Positions 38,275-47,958 are shown, numbered from the stretch's first letter. The stretch is DNA of 64,000 nucleotides from JAGQPD01 sp020426865 (GCA_041399065.1 JAWKTN010000001.1:124001-188000), one strand, 5' to 3'. Translations and numbers: made by a program. Notes: a model not told the origin generated them from the sequence alone.

Positions 38275-39759
38275 ATGACACTGCCTGCATTCCACTGCAA
38301 TAGTGATTGGATTGAGGCGTATCTCTTGGGAGCCACGGGAGCTGAAGAGGAGTCGTCGTTCGTCGAGCACCTGGAATCGTGTGAGGCATGTCGCCACGAA
38401 CTAGAGACGAGGGCGGCCGACGACGCAGTATGGCGCGACGCCGTAGACTTCCTGCCCGATCTGGAATTCGACTCCGTGCGACTAAGCGACGTACACGATT
38501 CCGATGCTGCCGCTAATGACGACGGTGTCGTTCATCGTCAGACTTCGGTACAGATTGAAAGTGTTCTTGGTGCGCTCGCTCCAACTGACGATCCCCATAT
38601 GTTGGGGCGATTGGGAAGCTACGAAATCTCAGGCGTGATCGGGGCAGGGGGAATGGGCGTCGTGTTAAAAGGTGTCGACGTGGCGCTGGATCGGACCGTG
38701 GCCGTCAAGGTGCTGGCGCCACATCTGGCATCGAGTGGCGCGGCACGAAAACGCTTTGCTCGCGAAGCAAAGGCCGCTGCCGCCGTCATTCACCCCAACG
38801 TGATTGCCATTCACGGCGTATCCAACGACGGGCGCCTGCCGTTTCTCGTCATGCCGTATATTCGCGGTAACTCACTACAGAAACGCATCGATCAACAGGG
38901 ACCGCTCGCCGTGGTCGAAGTATTGAGAATCGGGCAACAGATCGCTGCGGGACTTGCGGCTGCTCACGAACAAGGTCTGGTGCACCGCGATATCAAGCCG
39001 GCCAACATCCTGCTGGATGACGGCGTGGAAAGGGTTACCATCACGGACTTTGGCCTGGCCCGCGCCATTGATGACGCTACGATGACCCGCAGCGGTGTCA
39101 TCGCCGGGACGCCGCAGTTCATGTCCCCCGAGCAAGCTCGAGGCGAATCGCTTGACGATCGTAGCGACCTGTTTTCCCTGGGCAGCGTCCTGTACGCCAT
39201 GTGCACTGGCCGACCACCGTTTCGGGCAAGTTCCAGTTTCGGCGTACTTCACCGCATCGTTCATGATGACGCGCGAAATATCCAGGAAATCAACAGCGAA
39301 ATTCCAATTTGGCTAGGTGACATGGTGAAATGGTTACACGCCAAGCATCCCGACGAGCGCCCGCAATCCGCCGTGCACGTCGAGCAGCTGTTGCACCGAC
39401 TACTGTTGCATGCCGAACATCCGGCGACGAACGGCCTGCCCGAAGAAATTCAAGTTCGCACGGCAACTCGTGCACGATTCGTGGCCCGGTCACGCACGGT
39501 TGCGTTCACTATAGTATTCATACTCACTGCAATTGTATTGCTTGCCGTGCCGTTCTTTGCGGCATTTTTTCCGGCGAGGGATATGTCGGGCGATTCGCCC
39601 AGTCGCGACATACGACCGGAAAACTCAAGCGTTGTGGAACAAGTTGACGCGGACGATATTCGCTGGAATGACGGTACGGACGCGGCACTGGAAGAGCTAG
39701 ACGAAACACTGCGACAACTGGAACTTTACCAACACGAACCTGAATGGAGCCAAGAATGA
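38275..39759 (+). CDS. Ser/Thr kinase with a zinc anti-sigma-like N-terminus
   Basis: 494 residues from ATG 38275 (GGAGGA upstream), one base after the sigma gene. The N-terminal segment has His32-x3-Cys36-x2-Cys39 (EHLESCEACRHEL), the HxxxCxxC pattern of zinc anti-sigma domains. The kinase domain covers about 115-385: glycine loop GVIGAGGMGVV, Lys145 (VAVKVL), HRD 237-239 and Asp258 of DFG, all intact. A membrane helix follows near 409-431 (TIVFILTAIVLLAVPFFAAF) and a short acidic tail lies beyond it. I infer a membrane protein that holds the sigma factor through the N-terminal domain and senses a signal through the tail. Confidence 0.93.
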   Translation: MTLPAFHCNSDWIEAYLLGATGAEEESSFVEHLESCEACRHELETRAADDAVWRDAVDFLPDLEFDSVRLSDVHDSDAAANDDGVVHRQTSVQIESVLGALAPTDDPHMLGRLGSYEISGVIGAGGMGVVLKGVDVALDRTVAVKVLAPHLASSGAARKRFAREAKAAAAVIHPNVIAIHGVSNDGRLPFLVMPYIRGNSLQKRIDQQGPLAVVEVLRIGQQIAAGLAAAHEQGLVHRDIKPANILLDDGVERVTITDFGLARAIDDATMTRSGVIAGTPQFMSPEQARGESLDDRSDLFSLGSVLYAMCTGRPPFRASSSFGVLHRIVHDDARNIQEINSEIPIWLGDMVKWLHAKHPDERPQSAVHVEQLLHRLLLHAEHPATNGLPEEIQVRTATRARFVARSRTVAFTIVFILTAIVLLAVPFFAAFFPARDMSGDSPSRDIRPENSSVVEQVDADDIRWNDGTDAALEELDETLRQLELYQHEPEWSQE

Positions 39760-40766
39760 GAACAATCCGATTTCTAACCCTGTTGTGGTTGAACATGATC
39801 CTGTTGACAGCGGCGAGTGTCGCACCGGGCCAAGAGGCGTTATCCAAGGTATTCAATGAACCGATGCAAAGTATCGAGGTGCAGTGCGCCGACGTGAAGG
39901 AGGTCGCCGACACGCTCAACAAGACAATCGGCAACGAGATGTTTGTTGGCAATCAATCAGCACAATGCATCTATTTCTTTGGCTCTGCCGAAATGGCAGC
40001 GGAGATTGGAGATATCGTCGCTAAGATTGATGACCGCGCACAAGATCTCAAAGACGAAAAAGCGGAAATCGCAAAGCGTGAAGCCCAGGAACTTGAGGGC
40101 AAAACAAGCTCGGAAGTTGACGAACAATTGAAAATCTTCCAGCTTCAACACGGCTCGGCAAACGAGGCCCTTGACGTGCTTAGCTCGCTGAACTTGACGG
40201 ACGAAGTGAAAATGGCAGCTCGCGGCAACGATCTCGTTGTGCGAGGTGCCCCGCAAGCCGTTGAGGTGATCGAAGCGATACTATTGCGGCTCGATACTCA
40301 AGGATACGCGCGCCGTGCGGCAACGTCGGTTACCGCATCAGACGACCCGTTCGCTGCGCCCACACCGGCAGGAGCAACAACAACAACAACAACAACCGAC
40401 CGTGATTGGGAAGCGGAAATTGCCAAAAGCAAGAACATCTATGCCGATTTGGAAAAGTCGATCGATACGTTAGCAGCACAGGCAAGGCAACTCAGTTCGA
40501 CAGCTGGCTCAGGTTCGCTCGGTCAAGCCAACGAATTGAAGCAACTCGTCACCGCAGCCTATGCGGCCCGGCGCGAATTACAGCTGGCCAAAATTGGTTT
40601 GCAACGCCAACGACTCGATCAGCTAGAGCAGCGAGTCAAGGCGCGTGATGCAATCGCCAACAGGGTCATTCAACGACGCGTTACGGAATTATTGAAGGGT
40701 GAATCGCCCGAGACCCCAGACCCCGACGCTGATGTCGATCCGCTTGACGCCATCGAAAGGCGTTAA
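39756..40766 (+). CDS. Secreted hypothetical protein with secretin-N-like repeats
   Basis: 336 residues from ATG 39756, which shares ATGA with the kinase stop; GGAG lies six bases before it. A signal peptide (FLTLLWLNMILLTAASVAPG) comes first. Two segments, near 30-90 (MQSIEVQCADVKEVADTLNK) and 125-185 (FQLQHGSANEALDVLSSLNL), resemble the small alpha-beta repeats of secretin N-domains. A Thr-rich linker and a long coiled coil (about 215-310) complete it. Cys appears only near the start. The tight coupling to the kinase suggests an envelope sensor or effector of the sigma pathway; function unknown. Confidence 0.8.
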   Translation: MRTIRFLTLLWLNMILLTAASVAPGQEALSKVFNEPMQSIEVQCADVKEVADTLNKTIGNEMFVGNQSAQCIYFFGSAEMAAEIGDIVAKIDDRAQDLKDEKAEIAKREAQELEGKTSSEVDEQLKIFQLQHGSANEALDVLSSLNLTDEVKMAARGNDLVVRGAPQAVEVIEAILLRLDTQGYARRAATSVTASDDPFAAPTPAGATTTTTTTDRDWEAEIAKSKNIYADLEKSIDTLAAQARQLSSTAGSGSLGQANELKQLVTAAYAARRELQLAKIGLQRQRLDQLEQRVKARDAIANRVIQRRVTELLKGESPETPDPDADVDPLDAIERR

Positions 40767-41071
40767 GTGGTCTTTAGACACGCTGCGTCTGGCCCATGGG
40801 GCGAAAGCGAACAAAGGGACCAAATCCGTTACAGGGACCTTCGCCAAGTTGCCATCGTACAATGGGTTCCGTGCAAAAGCAGGCTCCCATTTCTAGACCC
40901 ATTCCTACAAGTCCTCCAGTTCCCGGATTTTGGGATAGCCGCGACTGCAACGCGACTGGCCGTGGTGGGAGACGGTTACTCGTGTCGCGACGCCAAATCC
41001 TCGCCGTCAATGGCATATCCCAGTCAATCCTTACCGCGGTATTCTCCTGGCCGCCTGTCAGACACACGCGT
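40767..41071. other. Intergenic, convergent genes
   Basis: A 305-base gap between two gene ends. Only short ORFs in several frames are present; I see no gene, repeat or clear terminator stem. Confidence 0.4.
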
Positions 41072-41629
41072 CTAACGCAATTTGCTCTGTAGCCACGCGC
41101 GGGCGAAGACCCAATCTCGCTGAGCGGTGGCGGGCGAAATGCCGAGTGCGGCGGCGGCTTCCTCGTTGGTCAAGCCCGCGAAAAAGCGCAAGTTCACCAC
41201 GTCGGCTTTGCGCGCGTCATATTCCCGGAGCTGGTCAAGTACTTCGTCGAGCTGAACCAGGCGCTCGTCTTTCTGATCGGGCATCAGGTCGACCGATAGC
41301 TCGATGCGCTGGCAATCGCCACCGTGTTTTTGGGTGCAGCGGCGGCGCGCTCGATCGATTAAGATGCGTCGCATCGCTTCGGCCGCCGCGCCGAAGAAAT
41401 GCCCTTCACCGTTCCAATCCACTTCGCGATTACCCACCAGCCGAAGATACGCTTCGTGAACCAGATCCGTCGCCTGCAATGATTGGCCACTCTGCTCGCG
41501 CGACAGCCGCTGCCGCGCCAACCGCTTGAGATCCTCATAGACGATCGGCAGCAATTGTTCCGCAGCGCGCAGATCGCCCTCGTTGATTGCTTTCAGAATG
41601 TTCTCGACATCCGACATGTTACCGATCAT
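41072..41629 (-). CDS. ECF sigma factor, TIGR02999-like
   Basis: 185 residues. Region 2: AEQLLPIVYEDLKRLARQRL, then LQATDLVHEAYLRLV and GHFFGAAAEAMRRILIDRAR. Region 4: VVNLRFFAGLTNEEAAAALG, then ISPATAQRDWVFARAWLQSK. This matches the planctomycete sigma group often annotated TIGR02999. Its ATG overlaps the kinase stop as ATGA, so the two are translationally coupled, with the kinase first. An inner ATG at 41617 is possible. Confidence 0.93.
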   Translation of the reverse strand: MIGNMSDVENILKAINEGDLRAAEQLLPIVYEDLKRLARQRLSREQSGQSLQATDLVHEAYLRLVGNREVDWNGEGHFFGAAAEAMRRILIDRARRRCTQKHGGDCQRIELSVDLMPDQKDERLVQLDEVLDQLREYDARKADVVNLRFFAGLTNEEAAAALGISPATAQRDWVFARAWLQSKLR

Positions 41630-44600
41630 TCTTTGCTTTGCGCCTTGGCTGCTGTGACTCGCTGTCGCAGTTCCGCGAGCGTATCGTGTTCCTTCTGTGG
41701 CAAAAAGTCGCCCTGAAATTCGTACACCTTTGCCGCCTCGTCCAGCAGCGGTTCGACACCGTCGAGACTACGGCTATGATCTAACAAGAACTGGACCAGC
41801 CGCAGCCGCACAAACGCTCGTTCCGGATGGATGTCAAACACCTGGCCGTCCCGCCGCGTGATGTCTTCGCGAAGAATCGCCTCCAATTCGTCGAGACGGC
41901 CAGCTTGTGTCATTAGGTCGACAAGGTGGTTGGTGATCCATTCGCAGTTGATCTGCTCTGCTATTCCTTTTCGACTCTGAGCCGCGAGCTGAAATTCGGC
42001 AATTGCACCAGGCATATCTCCGTTTCGTTCGTTAAGTAGCCCAACCGATGCGTGGGCCAGGGACTTTCCCGTTGGCCAACCAATGTAAGGTCGCGAGTTG
42101 ATCATCTGAACGTACTTCGTGACAGAATCGTTGTCGACGGAAAACGCACTGCCAGATTTTAACATGCACAATAGTGTGAGCGCATGCGTGACATTTCCCC
42201 ATAAATTACCGGAATCCTTCGACAAGACTGAGCCAACGTCGGCATATTTACGCGCCGCCGCGTCAGATTGGCCTGCCGCCGCAAGTGCCTCTGCCATTTC
42301 AGACTCTATCCATAACCTTGACCACAGTTCCTCGGATTGTCCTGTTACGTTAAGAATCTCCGACGCCTCGGAAAACAGTTCAAGAGCGCCTTCCCAATCA
42401 CGTACCGCCATGCGGCAACGGTATCGACCAACCAGGGGCCATATGTTGCCTGCTTGGTTCGTCTTTCGGAACGGATGAAGAATAGCTTTTTGGAAGAAAC
42501 CATCAGCGAGACATAAATGGCCAGTTTCTTTAAGTAACTGCCCAGCCCCCTGGTACTCAAATGGAACGCGTGCCGCAGGGAGCCTGTCCACGTATTCGAG
42601 CAATTCGTTGCCTTCGCTCTCACAACCGGTCGCAAAAAGCGTTCCGACGACGCGACCTGTTGCCAGCCAATTGCCATCTCCGTAGGCGAGATCCCATTTT
42701 TCTAGAAGCATTTCCCTACAGCTCAAAGCCGTTTCTCGTAGGTGCGATCGATCTTTGCTTTGTAGTTCTGCAGACAATATGGAATTCAGGCAATTCTCGA
42801 GCAACTCAAATCTCTTGTGCTCGTAAATCGCATTCAAAGCTTGTTTGCCAGAGTCCTTCGCTTTCACCGTTTCTCCAGCGAATAGGTGGAGTTTGCTGCG
42901 CTGAATGAGCGATCGAATAAGATCTTCGTCGTCCGATCGGAGTGTGGCCAATCGCATCGCCTTTTCGTTGGCCGTCCACGCTTCCTCCCATTCGTTGCAG
43001 TCCAAAAGTCGATCACTCAGAAACGAATAAGGGTTATCGTCAAACTGTCGTTTCTCGGTATCACTGAGCGTATCGACGGTTTGGCAGGCTTTTCGTAGAT
43101 GCAATAGGCATTCATCGGTCGAAAGACGCACGCACCGTGCCAGCATGTTAAGGACCTGGACTTTCTCAACATCGCTGACGGGCATACGGTTAAGCTCGCG
43201 CAAAATCTCCTCTCCGCTCCGTGACTGGCCGTAGGCACGTGCCAATCGAATCAGAAAACTGGGCCACCTATCCGAGTCACTCCCCCACAAGCGTGAACCA
43301 GCGTCACGTGCGAAACCTGCCTGCTCTTCCGCATCAGAATACATACCGAATGCCGCGAATGACGTTGCTAACGTCAAACGCACGTCTACCTCCACCTCCT
43401 TGTCACCAAGCGGTTCCCGATCCAACTCACGGGCAAAGCCGGTCAGAAAGTCTCGCACCTTCACGTTCTCACCATATTTAGGATCGGGTGCCGCCTTTAC
43501 GAATAGCCTTTTGATGACCTCCAGCGATTGAGTGGCTCGTGACGCCTCGCGTCTAGCAGCCGAGGCTTGCTCTTCGAGCTCTGTAGATTTCTGTTGCAGA
43601 TCTCGCTGCAACCGTTCGGCTTTCTCCCTCTGCCATTCCGCAGCAACTCGTTGCTGATCCGCGCGATACCATGCAAACGTCGTGACGAACACAGTGACGA
43701 TTAGCAACGCAGCAATCGTGGCTGCCGTCGTGACCGCGGCACGATGTCGGCGAAAGAGTTTCGTTAGTTGATACAACAAAGTCGGTGGTCCGGCCTCCAC
43801 CGGTTCGTCGCGCAGGTAACGTTCGACATCGCCGATTAATCCAACAGCCGACTCGTAGCGACGATTGCGGTCCTTCTCCAACGTCTTCATCACAATCCAA
43901 TCAAGATCGCCGCTCAACGATCTCGACAGGGTGTCAATTTGCGTGGCGCGTTGTGTGGCTACACAGGTTGCCGAGGCGCGGTCGAGCGTCCGGACTCGGG
44001 TCGATGGCTTCTGTGGCTCCGCGTCGCGAATCATCTGACGCATGGCGTCGTAACCGGCACTGCGTAACGATTCGGCGTCCAACGGTGTCTGCCCGGTGAG
44101 GAGCTCGTAAAGCATAACTCCCAGCGAATAGATGTCGCTCCGCGTGTCGACGTCCAAACCGCTCATCTCTGCCTGCTCGGGACTCATGTATTGCGGTGTC
44201 CCGACGATTTGACCGTAGCGCGTGAACAGCGTCTTTTCCGTCAACGATTGATTCAGCGCCTTGGCCACGCCAAAGTCGATCACCTTGGGAACCGGCTTAC
44301 CGTCGTGAAGTGTCACCATCACGTTCGTAGGCTTAATATCGCGATGGATAATCCCCTTCTGATGGGCGTGTTGCACGGCGCGACACACCTGCATGAACAA
44401 CTGCATACGCGCTCGAGTGTCCAAGTGATTCTCGTCGCAATAATGGGTGATCGTCACCCCCTTGACCAGTTCCATGGCAAAATAGGGCCGGCCGGAATCC
44501 GTCACACCGGCGTCCAGGACTTTGGCGATATTCGGATGGTCCATGATCGCAAGAGCTTGCCGCTCTGCTTCAAACCGCGCGACCACTTCCTTGCTGTCCA

Positions 44601-44952
44601 TCCCTGGCTTGATGATTTTCAATGCCACCTTGCGGTGAACCGGCCGCATTTGTTCGGCCATATATACGACGCCGAAGCCCCCTTCGCCGATCTGCTGGAG
44701 CAACTTGTAGTTGCCAATCAACTGGCCCTCGTGCTCGACGATGTTCGCCGTGGTACTGACGTCCATGACCGGGGGCCGGTCGAAAAGACTGTTCTTGGTG
44801 GCTTCGGCTGCGAGCAATTCCTCGACTTGGGCGCGCCGTGCCGGGTTTCCCCGACATGCCCCGTCCAGGAAAGCACTCCGCTGGTCGATGGGGAGCGACA
44901 ATGCCTCGAAGAAGAGCGATTCGACAATGTCCTTTTCCGGTTCTTTCGCCAT
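41626..44952 (-). CDS. Large Ser/Thr kinase with a TPR-like C-terminus
   Basis: 1108 residues. A short helical N-terminus is followed by the kinase domain at about 82-360: glycine loop IGEGGFGVVY, Lys112 (VALKII), HRD 203-205, Asp226 of DFG and the activation-segment GTPQYMSPEQ. A membrane helix lies near 410-432 (AAVTTAATIAALLIVTVFVT). The rest, about 480-1100, is helical TPR-like sequence. The catalytic residues are intact. It precedes an ECF sigma gene, overlapping by four bases, which is the reverse of the order at 37.7 kb. Similar kinases sit at 53.7 and 58.9 kb. Confidence 0.94.
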   Translation of the reverse strand: MAKEPEKDIVESLFFEALSLPIDQRSAFLDGACRGNPARRAQVEELLAAEATKNSLFDRPPVMDVSTTANIVEHEGQLIGNYKLLQQIGEGGFGVVYMAEQMRPVHRKVALKIIKPGMDSKEVVARFEAERQALAIMDHPNIAKVLDAGVTDSGRPYFAMELVKGVTITHYCDENHLDTRARMQLFMQVCRAVQHAHQKGIIHRDIKPTNVMVTLHDGKPVPKVIDFGVAKALNQSLTEKTLFTRYGQIVGTPQYMSPEQAEMSGLDVDTRSDIYSLGVMLYELLTGQTPLDAESLRSAGYDAMRQMIRDAEPQKPSTRVRTLDRASATCVATQRATQIDTLSRSLSGDLDWIVMKTLEKDRNRRYESAVGLIGDVERYLRDEPVEAGPPTLLYQLTKLFRRHRAAVTTAATIAALLIVTVFVTTFAWYRADQQRVAAEWQREKAERLQRDLQQKSTELEEQASAARREASRATQSLEVIKRLFVKAAPDPKYGENVKVRDFLTGFARELDREPLGDKEVEVDVRLTLATSFAAFGMYSDAEEQAGFARDAGSRLWGSDSDRWPSFLIRLARAYGQSRSGEEILRELNRMPVSDVEKVQVLNMLARCVRLSTDECLLHLRKACQTVDTLSDTEKRQFDDNPYSFLSDRLLDCNEWEEAWTANEKAMRLATLRSDDEDLIRSLIQRSKLHLFAGETVKAKDSGKQALNAIYEHKRFELLENCLNSILSAELQSKDRSHLRETALSCREMLLEKWDLAYGDGNWLATGRVVGTLFATGCESEGNELLEYVDRLPAARVPFEYQGAGQLLKETGHLCLADGFFQKAILHPFRKTNQAGNIWPLVGRYRCRMAVRDWEGALELFSEASEILNVTGQSEELWSRLWIESEMAEALAAAGQSDAAARKYADVGSVLSKDSGNLWGNVTHALTLLCMLKSGSAFSVDNDSVTKYVQMINSRPYIGWPTGKSLAHASVGLLNERNGDMPGAIAEFQLAAQSRKGIAEQINCEWITNHLVDLMTQAGRLDELEAILREDITRRDGQVFDIHPERAFVRLRLVQFLLDHSRSLDGVEPLLDEAAKVYEFQGDFLPQKEHDTLAELRQRVTAAKAQSKE

Positions 44953-45068
44953 CAGTTGTGCCTCCGGGTCGCGGAATGGTTGCCCATAGGATTGTGCGAA
45001 ATTCCGGTTCCATTTTAGTCATTCGGACCAAAGAAATCTGTCTGGGCACGACGAAGCACCGATCTTGC

Positions 45069-45404
45069 TTAGGCGAATCGCGGCTCAAATTCTTCACCAC
45101 CGTATCCTCCTGGACAGTTCGACCAGAAGAACAGCGTCAATCCGTCGGTGTGTTGCGCGACATAAGTCGCCCAACCCGGTAAGCGATTGGACGTCAGGTA
45201 GAGTTCCAATCGGTTGGCCGTAGGTTCTCCGAAACGTGGGCCGATACGAACAGTCAATGTCGCACCAACCCCGCATATGGCGTCGTATTGACCACGCAAT
45301 TGACAGCGCGAGAAGTCGAGTCGAATTGACTCACACATTTGTTTTTCGTCTTTTTCAGTGTTCCTCAAGTTTTTTGTGATTGGAGCGAGGCCGATTTCTC
45401 GCAC
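45069..45404 (-). CDS. Possible small hypothetical protein
   Basis: 111 residues, or 89 from the ATG at 45338. It has a plausible amino-acid mix (IGPRFGEPTANRLELYLTSN, then RLPGWATYVAQHTDGLTLFF) and no competing ORF. It lies 116 bases upstream of the kinase on the same strand. I recognise no family and see no signal peptide or membrane segment. Confidence 0.4.
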   Translation of the reverse strand: MREIGLAPITKNLRNTEKDEKQMCESIRLDFSRCQLRGQYDAICGVGATLTVRIGPRFGEPTANRLELYLTSNRLPGWATYVAQHTDGLTLFFWSNCPGGYGGEEFEPRFA

Positions 45405-45510
45405 ATGCTAATAGGCACATCGGGGTAATTGGCGAGGTTGCCGGTTCGCTCTTGTTTTGCTATGCGTTCGTCAACACACCACTACTGGGATTACACGATG
45501 GGGGGACGTC

Positions 45511-46308
45511 ATGAAGAAATTTGCGGAACAGACGATGCTGCTGGTGCTGGGACTTACCTTTTGGGGGGTAACATCGGAAACGAATGGTCAAGCTGCAAGC
45601 TATTGTGCAAACGGCGTAGAAAACCAAGTGTTTTGTGATGATTTTTCGAATCCGGGGCCAACAACGGCAAATCGCGACCCCGTGACCTGGATACCAACGG
45701 AGGGAGGGATTCATATTAGCCCTACGGACCAGTCGCTCGTCATTGCTGGTGTCGCGCTATTCAGCCGATCGCAAATCGCCGATCCTCTGCTGCAAGATGT
45801 CTCGATACGGACTCGGATTGAACGTTCCGCCGATAATCCGTTTATTCAATTGCGATTTACTCCCAATACGTCGGGGGACTCCGGATACTTCGCAGGATAC
45901 ATCCAACAAGACCAGACCGCTTACATTTGGTATTCCGGCAACAATGCTCGACCGGTTGCCACGGTTCCATTTGTCGTCGATCCGACGGCGGAGGACGTGA
46001 TGATGCAGTTTGACGCGATTGGCGATCAATTGGCGCTTTATCTATGGAATCCTGACCAAGACTTGCCGGGCGAGCCGACTGTGTCGGTGCAAGGCGCAAC
46101 AATTCCCGGCCCCGGGCGCATTGCGTTGGGAGTGATCGCGAGAACAGATCCGACTCCGTCGCCACATGAAGGTCGGTTTCGATACGTGCAAGTCGCTACG
46201 ACTTCCATTCCAGAACCAAGTTCGCTGTCGGTATGGTTTGCGGCATGCCTCGGCGTCGGAGCCACTCGGCTCGCTCAGGCAGGCCGAGGGAATCGCTACC
46301 TTTGGTGA
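45511..46308 (+). CDS. PEP-CTERM protein, paralogue of the one at 62.2 kb
   Basis: 265 residues from ATG 45511, with GGGGGACG upstream. A signal peptide is present (MKKFAEQTMLLVLGLTFWGV). The body has a VFCDDFSNPG start shared with the paralogue at 62.2 kb (YCDDFEDGN) and a beta-rich repeat-free domain. The end is IPEPSSLSVWFAACLGVG followed by basic residues, the exosortase sorting signal. Such proteins are processed and anchored or released at the surface. It is divergent from the kinase at 41.6-45.0 kb. Confidence 0.88.
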   Translation: MKKFAEQTMLLVLGLTFWGVTSETNGQAASYCANGVENQVFCDDFSNPGPTTANRDPVTWIPTEGGIHISPTDQSLVIAGVALFSRSQIADPLLQDVSIRTRIERSADNPFIQLRFTPNTSGDSGYFAGYIQQDQTAYIWYSGNNARPVATVPFVVDPTAEDVMMQFDAIGDQLALYLWNPDQDLPGEPTVSVQGATIPGPGRIALGVIARTDPTPSPHEGRFRYVQVATTSIPEPSSLSVWFAACLGVGATRLAQAGRGNRYLW

Positions 46309-46574
46309 CAGAACACGGCCACCTGGCTGTCTATTCTGACCGTGGCAGCGCGGAATGGGTCAGTGATGTGGGGGCGGACGGATACCTATATTACACTCGG
46401 TCCGAGAATGCCAATGAGTTTAGCTCGTATGAAATCTATCGCGTTTCGATAATCCCAGTTCCCGAACCAAAGTCCTTTGGCTGGGTAGTTTTCTCCGCAA
46501 TGATGTTCCTTGCGGATCGTGGGAAGCGAGTAGGTCAGTGCTATTTCCCAAAGACGACAGCGTGCGCGGCGTGA
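46305..46574 (+). pseudogene. C-terminal fragment of another PEP-CTERM protein
   Basis: The frame carries SDRGSAEWVSDVGADGYLYY, then YEIYRVSIIPVPEPKSFGWV, a hydrophobic run (VFSAMMFLAD) and RGKR: a PEP-CTERM tail preceded by the end of a TolB- or WD-like domain. There is no signal peptide or start. The frame runs through the end of the previous gene in a different register. It looks like the remnant of a second PEP-CTERM gene lost by deletion. Confidence 0.65.
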
Positions 46575-46969
46575 CTTGAGGCACTCTTTGGAACGCACAC
46601 CTGTCCATCGTCGAAGAAAGTGTCGGCGCAGAACGTCTAGCACGGTACGGAAGGAAGGTGAGTGCAAGTAGTCGCTGCAAACAACTCGTCCTGGAAAATT
46701 CGTCATCCAAAACGCGATTCTCGGCAGACTAGCATTCTCGTACGGCGAGTGTTCCGACGACCTTCAACTATGCGACACCGTGGAACACGATTCGACGCGT
46801 CCCCGAACGAACTGCAGTTCGATCAGGGAAATCGATGTGCTTCCATTTGGCCTCCAGGGTCACGTTGTTCGGCGACAAAGTTCGGCGTAAAATACCGTTA
46901 TGCGAGAATCCTCGGATTTCCCCTGCGTTATGTTGAAATTGTTGTTCGCCGGCAAGGAACGAAACACAA
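46575..46969. other. Intergenic, no gene recognised
   Basis: About 395 bases between the PEP-CTERM remnant and the two-gene module. Only short ORFs in competing frames are seen. Confidence 0.4.
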
Positions 46970-47236
46970 ATGGATCGTCCACTGCTACCGTCACCCGATA
47001 TGGCACCGCCAAGCGTTTCCCATTTGTCGGTGGCCCAGAAGACTGAACTGTGGGCTGACTTGGTCAACAGCTGCGAGGAGATGATGCTGGCAAACCTGAG
47101 AAGCCAATATGGGTCGGACGAGCAAGTACGAGCGGCCTATCGCGATTGGTATCTCAGAAAGATGGAAGACCACGATCGCCATCAAGTGGCATTTCTGGAA
47201 AACCTGTCTCGCCGGGAATCGCGCCATGGCAACTAA
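46970..47236 (+). CDS. Small partner of the nucleotidyltransferase
   Basis: 88 residues, helical and charged (LWADLVNSCEEMMLANLRSQ, then DWYLRKMEDHDRHQVAFLEN), no membrane segment. It overlaps the next gene by 11 bases, so the two are coupled. By position it could be an antitoxin or a chaperone-like partner; I recognise no family. Confidence 0.65.
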   Translation: MDRPLLPSPDMAPPSVSHLSVAQKTELWADLVNSCEEMMLANLRSQYGSDEQVRAAYRDWYLRKMEDHDRHQVAFLENLSRRESRHGN

Positions 47237-47819
47237 TGCTGCTCTTGCGACGCTCGACCACATTTGGGGCGTCCTCGAGCCAATGGGACACTCGCTGGCC
47301 TTAATGGGTGGACTGTCACTCGCCGCGTGGAATTATATTCGAGCGACTCGCGATGTTGACCTGCTAATTGCAGTCGACCGATCGGAACTCGACGAGGTCA
47401 TGCGACGTCTCAAGGATAATCAGTGCAGGCCGAAGCGGTCACCGCCATTGACAATTGTAGGTGATCATTGTTTTCTGCAATTCTTGTACACACCCCCAGG
47501 CGAGTTTTACGACGTCCAATTCGACCTGTTGTTATCCGAGAGCGAACTGCAACGGTCGGCACTGCGACGTTCCGTCGAGCGTTCTGTCCATGGCCTGCAA
47601 CGACCGATTAAGGTCCTGCACTGTGACGATTTAATTCTCTTCAAGTTAGTTGCCGGGCGACTCATCGATCGATCGGACGCCGCCATGCTGCTTCGTGAAA
47701 ACCGGCAGTTCGTCGACGTTAGTTATCTCCATTTCTGGATAACGCAGCTTGGACTTTCAACAGAATTCGCAGAGATTTGGCGCGAAGCATTTCCCGGTGA
47801 ACTACCGCCGACTGCCTGA
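47226..47819 (+). CDS. AbiEii/AbiGii-like nucleotidyltransferase
   Basis: 197 residues from ATG 47226. The N-terminal half has the nucleotidyltransferase core LMGGLSLAAWNYIRATRDVD followed by LLIAV: Gly-Gly at the pocket, then Asp-Val-Asp as the metal site. The length is short for AbiEii toxins (usually about 250 or more). AbiEii-type enzymes are toxins of abortive-infection or toxin-antitoxin modules, and the small coupled gene upstream fits that layout. A housekeeping nucleotidyltransferase is the alternative. Confidence 0.75.
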   Translation: MATNAALATLDHIWGVLEPMGHSLALMGGLSLAAWNYIRATRDVDLLIAVDRSELDEVMRRLKDNQCRPKRSPPLTIVGDHCFLQFLYTPPGEFYDVQFDLLLSESELQRSALRRSVERSVHGLQRPIKVLHCDDLILFKLVAGRLIDRSDAAMLLRENRQFVDVSYLHFWITQLGLSTEFAEIWREAFPGELPPTA

Positions 47820-47942
47820 CACAAGACACCGCTCCGGACATGCGAGCCGCGAGCCGTGCATCGCGGTCCTCATACGGTGCCGTCGCGACCGGTTGCTGGA
47901 GCGACAGCGGCAAAAGAAGCAACGGCCTCGCGGAACGACCAA

Positions 47943-47958
47943 TGATAGTGCACTATCA
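47943..47958. promoter_or_regulatory. 16-bp perfect palindrome
   Basis: TGATAGTGCACTATCA is fully self-complementary and lies 170 bases before the beta-helix gene. It has the size and symmetry of an operator for a dimeric regulator, but the gap of 308 bases holds no other sign of which gene it controls. Confidence 0.4.
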
